Shown: one piece after another, positions 1 through 5,891 of the stretch
Layout: each line of letters starts with the position of its first letter
Position numbering within the stretch: the first letter of the stretch is position 1
Assembly (NCBI GenBank): GCA_028713595.1
Contig: JAQTNZ010000135.1
Coordinates: forward strand, 1 to 6,967
Direction: 5' to 3'
DNA: 6,967 nt
Source: Methylovulum sp.
GTDB taxonomy: Bacteria; Pseudomonadota; Gammaproteobacteria; Methylococcales; Methylomonadaceae
Translations under genes and position numbers: made by a program
The notes under the pieces: generated by a model
Told to the model about the DNA's origin: nothing
The model's database searches: none
The model's input: only the letters and a program-made list of their open reading frames with translations

Positions 1-2
1 GC

Positions 3-113
3 TGCAAGATTTTCAGGATCGTCAAGGACGTTTACCGGGGCAAACACAAAAACTACTCCCTGACATGGAGCTTGGTGGCCGCGCTGGTTAACCTGAGATA
101 TGGCAATATTTAG
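3..113 (+). pseudogene. C-terminal tail of a DDE transposase (IS5/DDE_Tnp_4-like), 5' end outside window
   Basis: The frame starting at base 3 is open from the window edge to TAG at 111-113. It gives 36 residues that include KIFRIVKDVYRG, then KHKNYSLTW and LVAALVNLRYGNI. This basic-aromatic stretch followed by a hydrophobic helix ending in an 'NLRY'-like motif is typical of the extreme C-terminus of IS5/DDE_Tnp_4-type transposases, just after the last catalytic Glu, which would lie upstream of the window. The gene may be intact outside the window or a remnant; this cannot be decided here. No terminal inverted repeat is visible after the stop: Uma2 coding sequence starts within a few bases, so the right end of the element appears missing or recombined. 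The family is assigned from memory of C-terminal motifs, so the exact IS family is uncertain. Confidence 0.6.
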
Positions 114-453
114 GAAAGATGTCTATTATTATCCCGATGTGATGCTGGTAGGCAATAAAGCCGATAATGCCGAATTTTATAAAGAACAGCCCTGCTTTAT
201 CGCCGAAGTGCAATCAAAAAGCACCGCACGGATTGACCGCCACGAAAAATGGCCGGTCTATGCACATCTGCCCAGCTTACGCTATTATCTGCTGGCCGAT
301 TCGCGGCAAAGGCAGGTCGACTATTTCTGGCGCGATGAATCAGGCGCATGGCAAAACGGCATCTTGGCAGAAGGGCAAGGGCTAGACATTGCTTGCGATG
401 ATTACCACACCCGCCTGAGTTTGGCAGACATTTACGAAGATGTGGTGTTTTAA
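100..453 (+). pseudogene. Uma2-family PD-(D/E)XK nuclease, N-terminally truncated
   Basis: This 117-residue frame matches the C-terminal two thirds of Uma2 (DUF820) proteins, a restriction-endonuclease-fold family that is abundant in cyanobacteria and some proteobacteria and often lies near mobile elements. Visible core: Y-Y-Y-P-D-V at residues 9-14 (PD motif, D13), E36-V-Q-S-K-S-T42 (family form is usually EVLSPST, so Pro is replaced by Lys), then D46-R-H-E-K50, and a C-terminal strand region ending LADIYEDVVF. Family members are normally about 180-200 residues. The first 70 or so, with the helical N-terminus, are absent, and the upstream DNA is instead the end of a transposase gene in another frame. 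The ATG at 100 overlaps that transposase reading frame and is probably not the original start; no convincing ribosome-binding site precedes it. It is most likely a decayed gene, although the catalytic core could still be translated. Confidence 0.72.
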
Positions 454-500
454 CAATAGGCAACCCCGGACTATTGCGGTCACGGGCATTCGTGCTTAAG

Positions 501-504
501 AGGA
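501..504 (+). promoter_or_regulatory. Shine-Dalgarno site of the ATPase gene
   Basis: AGGA (within TAAGAGGA, 497-504) lies 7 bases before the ATG at 512. It fixes the start of the ATPase reading frame and indicates that the two-gene cassette starts here rather than upstream. No convincing sigma-70 promoter was found in the 58 bases between the Uma2 remnant and this site. Confidence 0.7.
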
Positions 505-511
505 ACAGATT

Positions 512-1840
512 ATGCGGTTAGTGCGCGTACAAGTCCCTGAGTTTAGGGCGTTAAAAGATGTTGATATTACCTTTGAGCCGGACTTTTACCCGCAAGTGTT
601 TCCGGTCGGGAGCTTAAATGGCGGAGGGAAAAGTACGCTTTTGCAGTTGATTTTTGTGTTGTTGCATTGTTCGGCGCATAAAGAGCGGCATCCATTTGTT
701 GCCAATATGCTGGATAGAGTAACAATTTCAGAGAGTCAAACCAGCAGCATATTAGCCAAGTTTGAGTTACTGGAAGGTGGCAAAAAAATCGAGCTGGAGT
801 TTACCCTTTGCAATGACGGCTATTTGCGCGAATTGGACATTGATCCTATTTTTAATAGGGAAATGGTTTCATTTGGTATTTTTAGAAGACAGGATTGGCT
901 ACTAGAAAGCCTTGAAAAATCAGATGAAGAACTGGAAGAAGAATTTTATCGTTTACTTTCGCATGAACTAAATGATCCAGAATCTAAAATAACAATGGAG
1001 GAAATGGAATCTGACTTTGAAAACGCCATGAAAGAAAGGGAATACTTCCAACCTTTAATAAAGAACATTAAAAAATCTTTAATAGCAAAAAATCAATTTT
1101 GTATTACCTCTTTTTATTCTAAACAAGAATTAGGTCTGATTTGTAATTTTTCAGGTTCAAAAAAAGATATTAAAGAGATTTTGACATCCATATCAAAACG
1201 GATATTTCTTTCCGCCCCTTCAACTCAAATTTATCTTTTTCTTAGCAAGAATGAAAAGCAACAGCTTTTCAAAAGCAAAGCCGATCCCAAAAACTCATAT
1301 CTATATCAATATTCCATTGAACAATCTAAAAATAGCTTGCGCAACTTCCTAACCTACGATGTTTTTGCAACCGACACCCTTGTATCTCTTATTGAGACAG
1401 CCCGCAATCAAGACTTCAAAACTCTAGTTGATACCGGAACTAACGGCATCACCTACCCAAAAATAATTGAAGAATTGAATGCGTTAACACGAGATAAAAC
1501 CGTGTTTCCTCTCCTAGACGATAAAGCGAATATCATAGGCGTGGTTTTTAAAACCCCAGAAGGCACAGACATTTATCCCGAAGATTTAAGCCACGGCGAA
1601 TTAAAACGTTTGAGCCTTTATGTCTGGCTAAAATTAATAATCCCCCAAGATGAAAACATCGTTTTGATGGACGAAATAGAAAACGGCTTCCACCTTGACT
1701 GGCAATACACCATAGTCCGTGATTTAATTGAATGGGGTAAGACTAACCAATATATTTTAGCCACCCATTCTTACGAGCTTTGCACGGCGCTAACACCCGC
1801 CCACGTCAAAGAAATTGAACTTAAGCCCATTGCAAAATAA
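512..1840 (+). CDS. ABC/RecF-type AAA ATPase, candidate AriA-like sensor of a PARIS-type defence system
   Basis: A 442-residue soluble ATPase of the RecF/SMC/OLD-like ABC class (AAA_15/AAA_21-type). It opens with a RecF-like strand (FRALKDVDITFEPDF). Walker A is GSLNGGGKST at residues 33-42 (K40). An ABC signature LSHGE is at 359-363, Walker B IVLMDE at 383-388 (D387, catalytic E388) and an H-loop ATHS with H419. About 310 residues separate Walker A from the signature; residues 130-190 are charged and probably helical or coiled, and this region is AT-rich. All nucleotide-site elements are intact, so it should hydrolyse ATP as a dimer. The gene has a good ribosome-binding site and is followed after 6 bases by a TOPRIM/DUF4435-like gene, presumably cotranscribed. 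In E. coli PARIS the ATPase AriA assembles with AriB, senses phage anti-restriction proteins and releases AriB. Assignment to that system rests on domain pairing; an OLD-like or undescribed two-gene system is the alternative. The ATPase call is firm. Confidence 0.85.
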   Translation: MRLVRVQVPEFRALKDVDITFEPDFYPQVFPVGSLNGGGKSTLLQLIFVLLHCSAHKERHPFVANMLDRVTISESQTSSILAKFELLEGGKKIELEFTLCNDGYLRELDIDPIFNREMVSFGIFRRQDWLLESLEKSDEELEEEFYRLLSHELNDPESKITMEEMESDFENAMKEREYFQPLIKNIKKSLIAKNQFCITSFYSKQELGLICNFSGSKKDIKEILTSISKRIFLSAPSTQIYLFLSKNEKQQLFKSKADPKNSYLYQYSIEQSKNSLRNFLTYDVFATDTLVSLIETARNQDFKTLVDTGTNGITYPKIIEELNALTRDKTVFPLLDDKANIIGVVFKTPEGTDIYPEDLSHGELKRLSLYVWLKLIIPQDENIVLMDEIENGFHLDWQYTIVRDLIEWGKTNQYILATHSYELCTALTPAHVKEIELKPIAK

Positions 1841-1846
1841 TTTGTT

Positions 1847-2773
1847 ATGAGCCTATCACCAACCGAACTACACTTGCATTGCCAAGAAATAATCAAATTA
1901 TCACAAAGAAAAAAAGGCATTATCATTCTTTGCGAAGGCAATATTAATGAAATTAAAGGTAGGGTGGAACGCTACCGTCGCCTAGAAATATTCCCCGATG
2001 CCAATTTTTATAAAGCGTGTATTCCTATTTGGTGGACAGAAAAACGGCCTACTTTTGTGCCTTGCGGCGATAGAAAAGACGTTATCGACACTTATTTTTC
2101 ATTAGTTGATGCCGCTAATAATAGCGATATTCCGTCAGGCATTGACAAAAACAAGTTCTTTGCCATTATTGACTTAGACTTACAACCTCATGCTTTTTCT
2201 AATTATGTCGTTACCGACACCGAAGCCCTTTACTCGCTTTATTATCAAAACGGCAAATTCCAACCCATCGGCATAAACCAGCACAGCATTTTCATTACCG
2301 GACTGATTTATAAAGAAGCCTATTTTTTAGTCCCCGACCTACAGCCACTTTTCGACCATCACTTTACCGTTTTTTATAACGACCAACCGCTTAATCTTGA
2401 CGGCCTCTATCAAATAATGGCACAAGCATTATCGGACGACAACAATCTTTGCACCCATTTCCCACGCGCTTGCGGCAGGCTCAACCATCTTGCAACATTA
2501 GACTTTACCAACGTAGCGACCTTGCAGGAAAGCTGGCTACAGACATTCCTGAGCGCAAATGAGCCAGAAAAAAGCCAGCTCATTTATGCGTTGCTCACTA
2601 TCCACCAAGTTAAGGATTACTGGAAGGCTTTTACCCCTAAGGACACTATCCCCGAAGCGCGTTTTAAAGAACAGCTTACCCTGGCTATCGGCGGCTTTTA
2701 TTCGCGCCAGCCACTAGACAGCGAGCATCATTTGCCCTGTTTCTTTAAGACACTATCGACCCACACCCTTTAA
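1847..2773 (+). CDS. TOPRIM/DUF4435-like protein, candidate AriB-like effector nuclease
   Basis: A 308-residue protein with a TOPRIM-like N-terminal half. A strand ends in the putative metal-binding Glu (IIILCEGN, E30), a GDRKDVI segment lies at 74-80 (compare the G-K/R-x-x-V element of DUF4435), and the acidic strand [11 protein letters not shown] gives D109 and D111, followed by TDTE at 123-126. The order E, then DxD, then D-x-E is that of TOPRIM/DUF4435 nucleases. The C-terminal 170 residues are helical with no motif I recognise. There is no signal peptide or membrane segment. ATG 1847 follows the ATPase stop by 6 bases without a clear Shine-Dalgarno site, which suggests translational coupling. 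Paired with an ABC-type ATPase this resembles AriB of PARIS, whose E. coli member acts as a toxin cleaving host tRNA-Lys when triggered. The same activity here is inference. The TOPRIM assignment is from motifs seen by eye; overall similarity to DUF4435 was not computed. Confidence 0.75.
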   Translation: MSLSPTELHLHCQEIIKLSQRKKGIIILCEGNINEIKGRVERYRRLEIFPDANFYKACIPIWWTEKRPTFVPCGDRKDVIDTYFSLVDAANNSDIPSGIDKNKFFAIIDLDLQPHAFSNYVVTDTEALYSLYYQNGKFQPIGINQHSIFITGLIYKEAYFLVPDLQPLFDHHFTVFYNDQPLNLDGLYQIMAQALSDDNNLCTHFPRACGRLNHLATLDFTNVATLQESWLQTFLSANEPEKSQLIYALLTIHQVKDYWKAFTPKDTIPEARFKEQLTLAIGGFYSRQPLDSEHHLPCFFKTLSTHTL

Positions 2774-2792
2774 TTATAATAAGGTTATCACA

Positions 2793-3518
2793 ATGAGCGA
2801 ACAAACAGCCTGGAACCGTGAAGAATTTGAAGCCGCCCTGCGCGGTATGGAGAAGTATTACCACATCCATCATCCGTACCATACGCTGATGAATGAAGGC
2901 AAGTTGACGAAAGAGCAATTGCAAGGCTGGGTAGCCAACCGTTTTTATTATCAGGTGTCCATTCCGCTGAAAGATGCCAATATCCTCGCCAATTGCCCCG
3001 ACCGCGAAACCCGCGCCCTGTGGATTCAACGTATTCTTGACCATGACGGCCACCCTGGCGATCCGGGCGGTATTGAGGCATGGATACAATTGGGTGTCGC
3101 TGTCGGTTTAAGCCGTGAGGATGTCACGTCTTTAAAGCATGTTTTGCCGGGGGTGCGTTTTGCCGTGGATGCGTATGTCAATTTCGCCCGCCGCGCCGAA
3201 TGGCACGAAGCCGCCAGCTCATCGCTGACCGAACTGTTCGCGCCGAAAATCCACCAACAACGCTTGGACAATTGGCCTGAACATTACCCTTGGGTGGATA
3301 TGGAAGGTTACACTTATTTCCGCAAACGCCTGACCGAAGCCCGCCGCGATGTCGAACACGGCTTGGCGATTACGTTGGATTGGTACAAAACCCGCGAACA
3401 ACAAGATAGGATGGTGGAGATTTTAAAATTTAAGCTGGATGTGTTGTGGACGATGGCGGATGCGATGTACATGGCCTATATCCATAATATGCCGCCGTAT
3501 TTTAATATTGGGGAATGA
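2793..3518 (+). CDS. pqqC: Pyrroloquinoline-quinone synthase PqqC
   Basis: PqqC catalyses the last step of PQQ synthesis, the cofactor-less, O2-dependent ring closure and eight-electron oxidation of AHQQ to PQQ in the cytoplasm. The 241-residue product is full length (the family is about 240-250) and all-helical. The residues known from the Klebsiella enzyme that I can recall fall at the same numbers here: H24, R50, Y53, Q54, K60, R80, H84, Y128, E147, H154, R157, Y175, R179 and K214. It should therefore be active. AAGG at 2781-2784 is a ribosome-binding site 8 bases before the ATG. The gene starts 19 bases after the TOPRIM gene, with no good promoter between, so it may be read from that transcript. 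pqqB is not upstream and pqqD does not follow, unlike the common pqqABCDE order. PQQ serves periplasmic dehydrogenases such as methanol dehydrogenase, which fits a methylotroph. Confidence 0.96.
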   Translation: MSEQTAWNREEFEAALRGMEKYYHIHHPYHTLMNEGKLTKEQLQGWVANRFYYQVSIPLKDANILANCPDRETRALWIQRILDHDGHPGDPGGIEAWIQLGVAVGLSREDVTSLKHVLPGVRFAVDAYVNFARRAEWHEAASSSLTELFAPKIHQQRLDNWPEHYPWVDMEGYTYFRKRLTEARRDVEHGLAITLDWYKTREQQDRMVEILKFKLDVLWTMADAMYMAYIHNMPPYFNIGE

Positions 3519-3589
3519 GGAGATGGTTTAGGTGGGATACCTATAGTTTCCGCGCCAGAGCTATAAAATAATATTATTATAAGTACACA

Positions 3590-3695
3590 CTCGTTCCCAT
3601 GCGCCGCGTGGGAATGCCGTAAGGACGCGCCGCGTCCCGTTTCACACACCGCAGCGCGGGTGGCACTGCATTCCCACGCGGCGCATGGGAACGAG
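3590..3695. repeat. Palindromic multi-hairpin intergenic repeat with perfect 28-bp inverted arms
   Basis: The left arm, 3590-3617 (begins CTCGTTCCCATGCGCC), is the exact reverse complement of the right arm, 3668-3695, with 50 bases between. Each arm is itself a near-palindrome (TTCCCA...TGGGAA). The interior holds a further perfect hairpin, GGACGCG-C-CGCGTCC at 3623-3637, and a looser one, CACCGC/GCGGGTG at 3647-3662, so the element can fold as four small hairpins or one long one. The opening CTCGTTCCCA and closing TGGGAACGAG match a repeat type I recall as scattered between genes in several gammaproteobacteria. No transposase is encoded. I see no clear target-site duplication at the edges, so movement as a MITE is not shown. 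Confidence 0.85.
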
Positions 3696-3817
3696 AGTTC
3701 TGCTTTTATCTTATTGAAGTTACAGGCACAAATCCTCATAACTTAATAACAGTGATTTACGCCCTTTACGCCCCGTGGGTAAGTGGGAACGATACCCCCC
3801 CAAAAACCCCAGGCAAC

Positions 3818-3855
3818 AAAAAAGGCCGGATTTTTTACAAATCCGGCCTTTTTTT
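3818..3855. terminator. Bidirectional rho-independent terminator between pqqC and rpsT
   Basis: A perfect 10-bp GC-rich stem, GGCCGGATTT (3824-3833) with AAATCCGGCC (3839-3848), encloses a 5-base loop. Seven T follow on the plus strand (3849-3855) and six A precede it (3818-3823), which read as six T on the minus strand. On the minus strand it starts 18 bases after the rpsT stop codon, so it clearly ends rpsT. On the plus strand it can stop transcripts from the pqqC side. The A and T tracts also pair and lengthen the stem. Confidence 0.93.
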
Positions 3856-3866
3856 ATCGGCAACTT

Positions 3867-4139
3867 TTAGTCAGCAAGAACCAGGGCTTTTACTCTTGAA
3901 TTCAGTCTGCTTTTGCTGCGGGCGGCTTTATTTTTATGGATAATGCCTTTGTTGACTGCGGAATCAATGATAGGCACAGCCGTTTTATAAGCTGCTTGCG
4001 CTTGTTCTTTATCGCCCGCCCTTACTGCGGCAAGAACCTTTTTGATAAAGGTGCGTAAGTTGCTGCGTTGTCCTGCGTTGCGAATACGGCTTTTTTCCGC
4101 TTGTTTCGCGCGCTTTTTAGCTTGTGCTGTATTAGCCAT
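3867..4139 (-). CDS. rpsT: Small ribosomal subunit protein bS20
   Basis: A 90-residue, strongly basic helical protein that begins [13 protein letters not shown], the conserved bS20 N-terminus. It continues with the three-helix bundle residues typical of the family ([32 protein letters not shown]) and ends [15 protein letters not shown]. It binds 16S rRNA during early assembly of the 30S subunit. The frame extends 6 codons upstream to a TTG at 4157, but ATG 4139 gives the family start and is chosen. The Shine-Dalgarno before it is weak (GAGA-like, in CCGAGACACC), as is common for this gene. It is monocistronic: its own near-consensus promoter lies at 4178-4206 and its terminator at 3818-3855. 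It is divergent from murJ and convergent with pqqC. Confidence 0.97.
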   Translation of the reverse strand: MANTAQAKKRAKQAEKSRIRNAGQRSNLRTFIKKVLAAVRAGDKEQAQAAYKTAVPIIDSAVNKGIIHKNKAARSKSRLNSRVKALVLAD

Positions 4140-4177
4140 GGTGTCTCGGTTTTTCAAGTTAAGTAAAATAGCCGTAT

Positions 4178-4206
4178 ATTATCTTTTTAAATGTTATTAT
4201 TGTCAA
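4178..4206 (-). promoter_or_regulatory. Sigma-70 promoter of rpsT
   Basis: On the minus strand a perfect -35 TTGACA (4206-4201) is followed after exactly 17 bases by GATAAT (4183-4178), one mismatch from the consensus -10. The overlapping TAATAT is an alternative -10 at longer spacing. The predicted start near 4171 gives a leader of about 30 bases before the rpsT ATG. This is a strong promoter, as expected for a ribosomal protein gene, and it lies inside the 95-base divergent region shared with murJ. Confidence 0.88.
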
Positions 4207-4223
4207 ACTTTTTAGCGAGTTAC

Positions 4224-4227
4224 GGAG
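4224..4227 (+). promoter_or_regulatory. Shine-Dalgarno site deciding the TTG start of murJ
   Basis: GGAG lies 7 bases before the TTG at 4235. It supports that unusual start codon, which also gives the N-terminal length seen in other MurJ proteins; the next in-frame ATG lies inside the first membrane helix. Confidence 0.75.
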
Positions 4228-4234
4228 CCGTAGA

Positions 4235-5794
4235 TTGAGCAGGCAACTTATTAAATCAACTGCGGTGGTCAGTGGCTTGACATTGATGTCGCGCTTGCTG
4301 GGTTTTGTCCGCGATATGCTGATTGCGCGGCTGTTTGGCGTGGATTTGGCGACCGATGCGTTTTTTGTCGCTTTTAAGATACCCAATTTTTTGCGCCGTT
4401 TGTTTACCGAAGGCGCGTTTGCCCATGCTTTTATTCCGGTGCTGGCCGACTATCAGGCGCAAAATGATCCGGCGGCGGTCAGGCAATTTATCGGCAAAGC
4501 CGCTGGGATGTGGGCTTTTATGCTGTTGGTGCTGACCTTAATCGGGGTCGTGGCGGCCCCGCTGTTGATTTTGGTGCTGGCACCGGGTTTTGACTGGCAA
4601 GGCCCGCAACACGAGTTGGCGGTGCTGATGTTGCAGATTACGTTTCCTTACTTGCTGTTTATCGCCTTGGTGGCGTTTGCGGGGGGGATTTTAAATGCCT
4701 ACCATCAGTTTGTGATTCCGGCGCTGACTCCTGCCTTGCTTAATGTCAGTATGATCGCCGCCGCCATCTGGCTGGCCCCGTATCTGGATGAGCCGGTCAT
4801 GGCCTTGGCTTGGGGGGTGTTGATCGCAGGGATAGCCCAATTGGCGCTGCAAATCCCCGCCCTGCTGCGCTTGGGGCTGTTGCCGCGCTTACGGCTGGAT
4901 TTTCAGGATACGGGCGTTAAGCGGCTTTTTAAGCGCATTGTGCCGGCGATTTTTAGCGTTTCGGTCACGCAAATCAATTTATTGCTCGATACTTTGATCG
5001 CCTCGTTCCTGACCGTGGGCAGCGTCTCTTGGCTGTATTATTCCGATAGGCTGGTGGAATTCCCGCAGGGTTTGTTAGGTTTGGCCTTGGGTACGGTGAT
5101 TTTGCCGCAATTGGCTAAGCATCATGCCCAGGCCGACCCGCAGGCCTTTTCCAACGCCTTGGATTGGGGCTTGCGGCTGGTGCTGTTGACCGGTATTCCG
5201 GCAACCATCGGGCTGATTTTGCTGTCCGAGCCGATGCTGGTGACAATGTTCCAATATGAGGAGTTTACCCATGCCGACGTGCTGTTGGCCGGGCAAAGCC
5301 TTAAGGCTTACGCGCTGGGTTTGCTGGGTTTTTTGATGATTAAGGTGTTGGTGCCAGGCTTTACCGCCCGCCAAGATTTGACCACGCCCTTGCGTTATGG
5401 TGGTTATGCGATGGCGGTTAGCTTGGCGGGCAATGTATTGGCGATACCCTTAGCCCATGCCGGACTGGCCTTAGCCACGTCGCTGGGGGCGATTATCAAC
5501 GCCCTGTTGTTGCTGTATAAGTTACGCCAAGAGCGCGTTTACCAAGCGGCGGCGGGATGGTGGCCGTTTTTGGTGCGGATAGGCTTGGCAAGCGCGGCGA
5601 TGGCCGCCAGTTTATACTATGGCGTGGACGCTGATGACTGGCAACAGTGGCGCACGGCGGCGCGGATAGTCAACTTGCTTAAGTTTATCCTGCTGGGGAT
5701 GGGCGTTTATGGTGCAGTTTTGCTAATGACTGGCTTAAGACTACGGCATTTAAGCGTTGCCCATGATAAGATAAATAATTTTTTACCATCGTGA
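4235..5794 (+). CDS. murJ: Lipid II flippase MurJ (MviN)
   Basis: MurJ moves undecaprenyl-linked lipid II from the cytoplasmic to the periplasmic face of the inner membrane for peptidoglycan synthesis; it belongs to the MOP exporter superfamily. The 519-residue product is very hydrophobic, with about 14 membrane segments. The N-terminal signature SRLLGFVRDMLIARLFG (19-35) is followed by ATDAFFVAFKIPNFLRRLFTEGAF (39-62). Family-essential charged residues are present with a +2 offset from E. coli numbering: R20, R26, D41, R54 and R272 (in LYYSDRLVEFPQG). Translation starts at TTG 4235 with a good GGAG site. It sits between divergent rpsT and ribF, as in Pseudomonas, whereas E. coli lacks it at this locus. 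Its stop is 97 bases before ribF, so murJ, ribF and ileS may share a transcript. I found no strong promoter of its own. Confidence 0.96.
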   Translation: MSRQLIKSTAVVSGLTLMSRLLGFVRDMLIARLFGVDLATDAFFVAFKIPNFLRRLFTEGAFAHAFIPVLADYQAQNDPAAVRQFIGKAAGMWAFMLLVLTLIGVVAAPLLILVLAPGFDWQGPQHELAVLMLQITFPYLLFIALVAFAGGILNAYHQFVIPALTPALLNVSMIAAAIWLAPYLDEPVMALAWGVLIAGIAQLALQIPALLRLGLLPRLRLDFQDTGVKRLFKRIVPAIFSVSVTQINLLLDTLIASFLTVGSVSWLYYSDRLVEFPQGLLGLALGTVILPQLAKHHAQADPQAFSNALDWGLRLVLLTGIPATIGLILLSEPMLVTMFQYEEFTHADVLLAGQSLKAYALGLLGFLMIKVLVPGFTARQDLTTPLRYGGYAMAVSLAGNVLAIPLAHAGLALATSLGAIINALLLLYKLRQERVYQAAAGWWPFLVRIGLASAAMAASLYYGVDADDWQQWRTAARIVNLLKFILLGMGVYGAVLLMTGLRLRHLSVAHDKINNFLPS

Positions 5795-5857
5795 TGTGCG
5801 CCCTCCTCTGTGGCTAAAACGGCCTACGTCTGGCGGGTGTTACCCAACGGTGACATT

Positions 5858-5880
5858 CACCCTGCCACTGCCGCAGGGTG
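5858..5880 (+). promoter_or_regulatory. GC-rich hairpin immediately upstream of the ribF start codon
   Basis: CACCCTGC (5858-5865) pairs perfectly with GCAGGGTG (5873-5880) across a 7-base loop, and the stem ends 11 bases before the ribF ATG. The best Shine-Dalgarno-like bases, AGGG at 5875-5878, lie in the 3' arm, so folding would hide them. There is no T tract, so it is not a normal terminator. A role in translation control is inference; it could also be incidental. Confidence 0.45.
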
Positions 5881-5891
5881 TGGATTGGAAC

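Larger units (their letters stand above)
3519..3866. other. Gene-free interval between pqqC and rpsT
   Basis: These 348 bases carry no credible gene. From left to right they hold a weak 5-bp hairpin just after pqqC (TAGGT 3529-3533 with ACCTA 3539-3543, no T tract), an AT-rich stretch (3560-3585), the 106-bp palindromic repeat, an unassigned stretch, and the bidirectional terminator. Open frames across it on either strand consist of repeat sequence or run antisense into rpsT. Confidence 0.8.

Noticed and set aside
2775..2780. Perfect TATAAT upstream of pqqC
   Set aside because: No -35 box lies at a proper distance, and a start from it would fall about 6 bases before the ATG, removing the ribosome-binding site.
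3529..3543. Hairpin just after pqqC as a terminator
   Set aside because: The stem is only 5 bp and is not followed by a T tract.
3476..3739. 87-residue minus-strand open frame
   Set aside because: It is translated largely from the palindromic repeat and the antisense end of pqqC, with Cys/Ala/Arg-rich low-information sequence.
3776..3793. GTGGG...GTGGGAACGA fragment resembling the repeat arm
   Set aside because: Only about 10 bases match the arm; too short to call a second, degraded copy.
3752..3943. 63-residue plus-strand open frame between the palindromic repeat and rpsT
   Set aside because: It runs through the bidirectional terminator and antisense into rpsT, has no ribosome-binding site, and its protein looks like no family.
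4140..4157. Six-codon upstream extension of rpsT to TTG 4157
   Set aside because: bS20 proteins begin MANxxQAKKR; ATG 4139 gives exactly that.
5796..5891. N-terminal extension of ribF from GTG 5796
   Set aside because: The extra 32 residues do not fit the family, whereas ATG 5892 gives the conserved start and the expected 314-residue length.
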